This document shows, piece by piece, positions 59,645 through 64,000 of a stretch of 64,000 nt of DNA. Positions within the stretch are counted from its first letter, which is position 1; every line of letters begins with the position of its first letter. The stretch spans positions 62,001 to 126,000 of the forward strand of contig CAWISL010000001.1 of the NCBI GenBank assembly GCA_963838795.1, read 5' to 3'. The DNA comes from JAIBJN01 sp963838795 (GTDB taxonomy: Bacteria > Actinomycetota > Thermoleophilia > Gaiellales > Gaiellaceae). Under the pieces are notes generated by a model. That model was not told the origin of the DNA and ran no database searches. It saw only the letters and a list, made by a program, of their open reading frames with translations. A program made the translations under genes and the position numbers.

Positions 59645-60458
59645 GTGCCCGTCTCGAGGGCCTGGGCCTTCGTTCGCAGGCACACGCTCACCTTCTTCGG
59701 GATCCTGGCGCTCGCCTACCTGATGCTTCCGATCCTGATCGTGATCATCTTCTCCTTCAACGATCCGGCGGGGCGCTTCAACTACACCTGGGAGGGCTTC
59801 ACCCCGCGCACTGGACGAAACCCGTTCGGCCCGCCCTTCCTCGGCGACGCGGTCTGGACGAGCATCCAAGTCGCGCTGCTCGCCACCATCGTCTCGGTCA
59901 TCCTGGGGACTCTCATCGCGCTCGCGCTCGTCCGCTACCACTTCCGTGGGCGGGGCGCGACGAACCTGCTCATCTTCGTCCCCCTGACCGCGCCCGAGAT
60001 CGTCCTCGGCGCCTCCCTCCTCGCCCTCTTCCTCAACGTCGGGGCGGCGCTCGGGTTCTGGACGATCGTGCTCGCCCACATCATGTTCTGCATCAGCTTC
60101 GTCGTCGTGACGGTGCGGGCGCGGCTCGTCGGCTTCGACCGCCACGTCGAGGAGGCGGCGATGGACTTCGGCGCGAACGAGTACGTCACCTTCTTCCGCA
60201 TCACGCTCCCGCTGATCGCGCCCAGGGATCCTCGCCGGGGCGCTCCTCGCCTTCTCCCTTTCGATCGACGACTTCGTCATCACGAGCTTCAACTCGGGCA
60301 CGACGGAGACGTTCCCGCTCTACGTCTGGAGCCAGGCGCAGCGGGGAGTCCCGGCCGAGGTCAACGTCATCGGCACGATGATCTTCGGCGTCGCCATCGT
60401 GCTGATGCTGGCCAACATCCTCCTCCAGTACCGCCGAACCCCGAAAGGAGCTGCATGA
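59645..60458 (+). pseudogene. potC: Spermidine/putrescine ABC transporter permease (PotC-like), frameshifted
   Basis: GTG 59645 opens RAWAFVRRHTLTFFGILALA, the usual PotC N-terminus; an ATG at 59599 overlapping the potB stop is an alternative but would need a frameshift. The EAA loop DRHVEEAAMDFGANEYVTFF is intact. One extra base near 60224 then shifts to ILAGALLAFSLSIDDFVITSF and the last helices. The end is at TGA 60456-60458, which overlaps the aminotransferase start (ATGA). Confidence 0.82.
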
Positions 60459-61843
60459 GCCTCCCCGCGACAGGCCTCTCCGCCGACGAGCTGCAGAAGG
60501 CTGCGCGCGATCACCTCTGGCTGCACTTCACCCGCATGTCCGGGTACGCGGACGGCGAGGTGCCGATCATCGTTCGCGGCGACGGCTGTTACCTCGAGGA
60601 CATCAACGGGAAGCGCTATTTGGATGCGCTCGCCGGCCTGTTCGCGGTCAACATCGGCTACAGCTTCGGCGACGAGGTGGGGGAGGCGGCCGCCGCGCAG
60701 CTGCGCGAGCTGCCTTTCTACACGAACTGGAGCTACGCCCACCCGAGGGCGATCGAGCTGGCCGCGGAGGTCGCCTCGGTCGCGCCCGGCGACCTGAACC
60801 GTGTCTTCTTCTGCTCGGGAGGCTCCGAGGCGGTCGAGTCGGCCTGGAAGCTCGCGCGCCAGTACCACGCCGCGCGCGGCGAGCGCCGCTGGAAGGCGAT
60901 CGCGCGCCGCATCGCCTACCACGGGACGACCATGGGCGCGCTCTCCATCAACGGCATCGCTGCCCTGAAGACGCCGTTCGAACCGCTCGTCCCCGACACG
61001 CTCCACGTCCACAACACGAATCGCTACCACCGCCCGCCGGAGGAGACCGAGACCGAGTTCACGGCGTTCCTCCTCGACGAGCTCGAGGCCATGATCGAGC
61101 ACACCGGGCCCGACACGGTCGCCATGGTGATCATGGAGCCGGTGCAGAACGCCGGCGGGTCGTTCACCCCGCCCGAGGGCTACTGGGCCGGCGTGCGGGA
61201 GATCTGCGACCACTACGGGATCCTTCTCTGCGCCGACGAGGTGATCTGCGGCTTCGGCCGCCTCGGCGCCTGGTTCGGTTCCGAGCGCTACGACATCCGG
61301 CCCGACCTGATCACATCGGCGAAGGGGCTCTCCTCGGCCCACGCGGCCATCGGTGCGGTGATCGCGACCGATCGCGTGATGGAGCCGTTCCTCCAGGGTC
61401 ACGCGATGTACATGCACGGCATCACCTTCGGCGGCCATCCCGTGCAGGCGGCGATCGCCCTCAAGAACATCGAGATCATGCGGCGCGAGCGGCTCGTCGA
61501 GCACGTCGCCGCCGAGCAGGACGCGTTTCGCGCCACGTTGGCGCAGCTGCTGGAGCTGCCGATCGTCGGCGACCTCCGCGGAACCGGCTTCTTCTACGCG
61601 CTCGAGCTGGTCAAGGACAAGGAGACTCGCGAGACGTTCTCGGAAGACGAGTGCGAGACGCTCCTCCGCGACTTCCTCTCTCCGCGCCTCTTCGAGGCGG
61701 GCCTCATCTGCCGCGCCGACGATCGCGGCGACCCGGTCGTGCAAATCTCGCCGCCGCTCGTCGCCGAGCAGGCCCACTTCGACGAGATCGTCGGGATCCT
61801 CGGCGAAGTGCTCGCGGAGGCGTGGAAGCAAGCCATCCGGTAG
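60455..61843 (+). CDS. Class III aminotransferase, probably polyamine or omega-amino acid
   Basis: A 462-residue PLP enzyme. The PLP lysine is K290 in LITSAKGLSS, the Asp in CADEVICGFGR, and AYHGTTMG binds phosphate. It resembles putrescine/spermidine-pyruvate aminotransferases and is paralogous to the one at 27081. Its start overlaps potC, and a Zn alcohol dehydrogenase follows after 4 nt. Together with patD upstream it would convert putrescine to aminobutanal and then GABA. Confidence 0.92.
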   Translation: MSLPATGLSADELQKAARDHLWLHFTRMSGYADGEVPIIVRGDGCYLEDINGKRYLDALAGLFAVNIGYSFGDEVGEAAAAQLRELPFYTNWSYAHPRAIELAAEVASVAPGDLNRVFFCSGGSEAVESAWKLARQYHAARGERRWKAIARRIAYHGTTMGALSINGIAALKTPFEPLVPDTLHVHNTNRYHRPPEETETEFTAFLLDELEAMIEHTGPDTVAMVIMEPVQNAGGSFTPPEGYWAGVREICDHYGILLCADEVICGFGRLGAWFGSERYDIRPDLITSAKGLSSAHAAIGAVIATDRVMEPFLQGHAMYMHGITFGGHPVQAAIALKNIEIMRRERLVEHVAAEQDAFRATLAQLLELPIVGDLRGTGFFYALELVKDKETRETFSEDECETLLRDFLSPRLFEAGLICRADDRGDPVVQISPPLVAEQAHFDEIVGILGEVLAEAWKQAIR

Positions 61844-61847
61844 CGCG

Positions 61848-62834
61848 ATGAGGGCGATGGTGCTCGACTCCCCGGGGACGCCTCTCCGGGAGGCCGAGCT
61901 GCCGGCGCCCGAGCCCGGTCCCGGTCAGGTCATCGTCGAGGTGGGCGCGTGCGGTGTCTGTCGCACGGACCTCCACGTCGTCGACGGGGAGCTGCCCGAT
62001 CCGAAGCTCCCGCTGGTTCTCGGCCATCAGGTGGTCGGGCGGGTCGTCGGGGGCGGGGAGCGCTTCGCTGCCGGAGCCAGGGTCGGCATCCCCTGGCTGG
62101 GCTGGACGTGCGGCGAGTGCCGTTACTGCCTGAGCGGGCGCGAGAACCTCTGCGACCGCGCCCGCTTCACCGGCTACGACCTGGACGGCGGCTACGCCGA
62201 GCTTCTCGTCGCGGACGAGCGCTACTGCTTCCCGCTCCCTCCTGGGTACGACGACCTCCAGGCGGCCCCGCTCCTCTGCGCCGGGCTGATCGGATACCGC
62301 GCGCTCCGGCTTTCCGGCGACGCCGAGCGGCTCGGGCTCTACGGCTTCGGTGCGAGTGCGCACATCGTCGCCCAGGTCGCCCGCCATGAGGGCCGGCGCA
62401 TCTTCGCGTTCACGCGCGCCGGCGACGCGGACACCCAGAGCTTCGCGCGAGAGCTCGGCGCCGAATGGGCGGGCGACCCGTCCGCGGGCCCGCCCGAGGA
62501 GCTCGACGCCGCGATCATCTTCGCCCCTGCCGGCGAGCTCGTCCCCGCCGCGCTTGCCGCGATCGCCAAGGGAGGCGTGGTCGTCTGCGCAGGGATCCAC
62601 ATGAGCGACATCCCCTCCTTCCGCTACGAGCTCCTCTGGGGCGAGCGCGCCGTACGCTCGGTGGCGAATCTGACGCGCCGCGACGGGGAGGAGCTGCTGG
62701 CGCTCGCGCCGCAGGTGCCGGTTCGGACCGAGGTCGAGGAGCACTCCCTCGCGGAGGCGAACGAGGCGCTGGCGCGGCTGCGGGCCGGCGCCGTCCGCGG
62801 CGCGGCCGTCCTGCGCGTCCGCGCGCCGGCCTGA
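61848..62834 (+). CDS. Zinc-dependent alcohol dehydrogenase family protein
   Basis: A 328-residue MDR enzyme. Catalytic zinc ligands are in GACGVCRTDLH and GHQVVGRVV, and the structural zinc Cys set is in CGECRYCLSGRENLC. The NAD loop is degenerate (LYGFGASAHIVAQV in place of GxGxxG). The pattern is that of AdhP/AdhA-type enzymes. Beside the aminotransferase it could reduce or oxidise aminoaldehydes, which is inference. Confidence 0.88.
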   Translation: MRAMVLDSPGTPLREAELPAPEPGPGQVIVEVGACGVCRTDLHVVDGELPDPKLPLVLGHQVVGRVVGGGERFAAGARVGIPWLGWTCGECRYCLSGRENLCDRARFTGYDLDGGYAELLVADERYCFPLPPGYDDLQAAPLLCAGLIGYRALRLSGDAERLGLYGFGASAHIVAQVARHEGRRIFAFTRAGDADTQSFARELGAEWAGDPSAGPPEELDAAIIFAPAGELVPAALAAIAKGGVVVCAGIHMSDIPSFRYELLWGERAVRSVANLTRRDGEELLALAPQVPVRTEVEEHSLAEANEALARLRAGAVRGAAVLRVRAPA

Positions 62835-62847
62835 CTACCATCTTCGC

Positions 62848-63456
62848 GTGCGACTCCTGCTGGGTCCCGCGCTGGCCCTCGCGCTTCTGCTCGCAGCATG
62901 CAGCGGAGGGGACGACGGGTCGACGACGGCCGCCGCGCCGCCCGGCGAGTCGTCGGAGCAGGCCCCGCCCGAGCCGGAGGGCTTCATCTTCACGGGCGTC
63001 GACGTCGTCGAAGGCGAGCCGATCGACCCGCGCCACACCTGCGACGGCGACAACCACTCGCCGGCGCTCGCGTGGCAAGACGTGCCGGAGGAAACGGTCG
63101 AGCTCGCCCTGATCGTCGACGACCCGGACGCACCCGGCGGCACCTTCACGCACTGGGTCGCGTACGCGATCCCCGCCGACTACACGGGCCTCGACCGCGG
63201 CGTGCCCCCGGGGCCTGTGGTTTCGGGGGCGATCAGCCTGAAGCAGGGGCCGAACGACGGCTCCGACGTGCCCGGCTACACCGGGCCGTGCCCGCCCGGC
63301 GGCGAGACGCACGACTACGTCATCACGCTCTACGCCCTCGACGCGGAAACCGGCCTCGACGGCGGCGCGAGCGTCGACGACCTGCGCGCGACCATGGAAG
63401 GGCACGTCCTCGGCGAGGCCGTGCTGACCGCTCCGTACTCCCGCTCGTCTCGCTAG
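62848..63456 (+). CDS. YbhB/YbcL-type PEBP (Raf kinase inhibitor-like) lipoprotein
   Basis: A 202-residue lipoprotein. The signal LLLGPALALALLLAAC has a lipobox Cys at about residue 18. A Ser/Thr/Pro/Glu linker follows and then the PEBP fold (YTCDG-like HTCDGDNHSPALAWQDVPEE, DDPDAPGGTFTHWVAYAIPA, GPCPPGGETHDYVITLYAL). GTG 62848 gives the complete signal. The function of bacterial PEBPs is unclear. It converges with the NTF2-like gene (4-nt overlap). Confidence 0.88.
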   Translation: MRLLLGPALALALLLAACSGGDDGSTTAAAPPGESSEQAPPEPEGFIFTGVDVVEGEPIDPRHTCDGDNHSPALAWQDVPEETVELALIVDDPDAPGGTFTHWVAYAIPADYTGLDRGVPPGPVVSGAISLKQGPNDGSDVPGYTGPCPPGGETHDYVITLYALDAETGLDGGASVDDLRATMEGHVLGEAVLTAPYSRSSR

Positions 63457-63806
63457 GCGAAGACCCAGAGGGCGTTCACGATCTTCCAGCCGGCTTCCGT
63501 GCGGACGAGGTGGAGGTACTCGCGGTAGACGTTCGAGTCGACGAGGGCGGTCGCGATGTCGCCGTGAACCTCGACGACGCGGACGTCGATCCGCCGCGCT
63601 CCGGGATCCCGCTCTCGACCGGCGCCCGCGGCCGTCGCCTCGATCATCTCGGGAGCGGTCAGCTGGTCGAGCGTCGCGTCGGCGCCGGGCGACCGCTTGG
63701 CCAGGTCGGGATGCAGCGCGCGGTGCATGCGCTCCGGGTCCGCGTCAAACCACCCCTCGAAGTAGTCGAGCGTGCAGCGGACGATGGCGTCTTCGTCCGG
63801 AGTCAT
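63453..63806 (-). CDS. NTF2-like / lumazine-binding-type small protein
   Basis: A 117-residue protein with the cone-shaped NTF2-like pattern: an N-terminal helix pair (AIVRCTLDYFEGWFDADPERM, RALHPDLAKR) and strands ending in REYLHLVRTEAGWKIVNALW. This matches the Lumazine_bd_2/DUF4440-like group of small binding or enzyme domains. The ATG overlaps the stop of the partial glycosyltransferase upstream by one base. The substrate is unknown. Confidence 0.78.
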   Translation of the reverse strand: MTPDEDAIVRCTLDYFEGWFDADPERMHRALHPDLAKRSPGADATLDQLTAPEMIEATAAGAGRERDPGARRIDVRVVEVHGDIATALVDSNVYREYLHLVRTEAGWKIVNALWVFA

Positions 63807-64000
63807 CAGAGAAGCTCGGCGATCCTCGCCGCTGCCTTCGCCGCACCGTCGCTCTCGACCGGCACGTAGTCGACGTCCCTGCCAATCTCCTCGGCGATCG
63901 CCTCCGCGATCACGGTCGGCGTCGCGGTCTCGAAGTCCATCGCCCGTCCGGCGGCGTAGCGCTCGAGGCGATGCCGGACGTGGAAGTTCTGCTCGAAGTG
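63806..64000 (-). CDS. UGT/MGT-like glycosyltransferase, C-terminal fragment (runs off the window)
   Basis: Only the last 64 residues are in the window. HFEQNFHVRHRLERYAAGRAM and a terminal helix (DGAAKAAARIAELL) match in pattern the end of GT1/GT28-type transferases, where a His-x-Glu-Gln loop binds the nucleotide sugar. It ends at TGA 63806-63808, overlapping the ATG of the NTF2-like gene. Assignment from so short a piece is tentative. Confidence 0.55.
   Translation of the reverse strand, partial: HFEQNFHVRHRLERYAAGRAMDFETATPTVIAEAIAEEIGRDVDYVPVESDGAAKAAARIAELL

Noticed and set aside
59599..59645. ATG 59599 as the potC start
   Set aside because: It would need another frameshift before the conserved N-terminus; GTG 59645 gives the expected protein directly. 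Not excluded, because the ATG overlaps the potB stop.
1..64000. Long open frames antisense to or out of phase with the listed genes
   Set aside because: In about 70 % GC DNA such frames are common; they give Arg/Pro/Ala-rich or otherwise featureless proteins and overlap genes with clear domains.
1..64000. CRISPR arrays, prophage, integrases, transposases
   Set aside because: No regularly spaced repeats and no protein with such motifs were seen.

Overview
The window is high-GC DNA (about 70 %) with dense gene packing, many GTG starts, frequent 1-14 nt gene overlaps, and repeated TANNNT boxes lying 6-7 nt upstream of start codons, the layout of leaderless transcripts. Gene content and style suggest an actinomycetote, most likely of class Thermoleophilia (Gaiellales/Solirubrobacterales type). 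This placement is an inference from protein character, not a search result. No rRNA, tRNA, CRISPR array, phage or transposase gene was seen.

Layout. 0-3.5 kb: two overlapping MarR regulators divergent from a DrrA/DrrB-type ABC-2 exporter, with a shared operator-promoter. 4.1-7.0 kb: a compact methylamine-dehydrogenase-like (mau-like) cluster made of a MauE-MauD fusion, a Cys-rich MauA-like light chain, and a CcdA-like membrane protein fused to a beta-propeller. The reading frame of the last gene carries an in-frame UGA, followed by a bacterial-SECIS-like hairpin, at the position where an SPC-type cysteine would be expected; this is the most interesting signal in the window. 7.1-8.6 kb: a secreted subtilase. 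8.6-11.4 kb: the pntAa-pntAb-pntB transhydrogenase operon. 11.4-16.7 kb: a small DUF6457-like gene, a 166-bp inverted-repeat element, an SDR, a glycogen-debranching-type enzyme, a GT4 glycosyltransferase and a propeller lipoprotein. 16.7-19.3 kb: cystathionine gamma-lyase/synthase and cystathionine beta-synthase.

19.9-42.7 kb holds nearly the whole de novo IMP pathway on the minus strand in three blocks (purD-E-B-C-S-Q, purL-F, purM-N-H; purK not seen). The blocks are separated by mostly plus-strand accessory genes: an old-yellow-enzyme reductase, an MFS carrier, an aminotransferase plus aldehyde dehydrogenase pair, an EamA carrier, a GNAT-META fusion, several glyoxalase-fold (VOC) proteins, a GFA-family protein and a cupin.

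43.1-48.1 kb is a five-gene amine/glutamate module: a GlnT/GMAS-type synthetase, three proteins corresponding to split glutamate synthase domains (as in N-methylglutamate synthase MgsABC), and an unrecognised 145-aa protein. 48.2-52.8 kb carries a PhyH-like dioxygenase, an EamA carrier, a TIR-membrane protein, a Nudix hydrolase and a P1 peptidase. 52.9-62.8 kb is a polyamine region: PatD-like aldehyde dehydrogenase, APC permease, UspA, potA-D-B-C, a class III aminotransferase and a zinc alcohol dehydrogenase. The window ends with a PEBP lipoprotein, an NTF2-like protein and the C-terminus of a UGT-like glycosyltransferase.

Taken together the window is rich in amine metabolism: a methylamine-dehydrogenase-like cluster, a glutamylmethylamide/N-methylglutamate-like cluster, putrescine uptake and transamination, aminobutyraldehyde oxidation, and GABA-type aminotransferase plus semialdehyde dehydrogenase. 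Several genes (pntB, purL, purQ, one VOC gene and all four pot genes) carry frameshifts, mostly extra single bases. Reading is good on both sides of each shift, so consensus errors are at least as likely as real gene decay.
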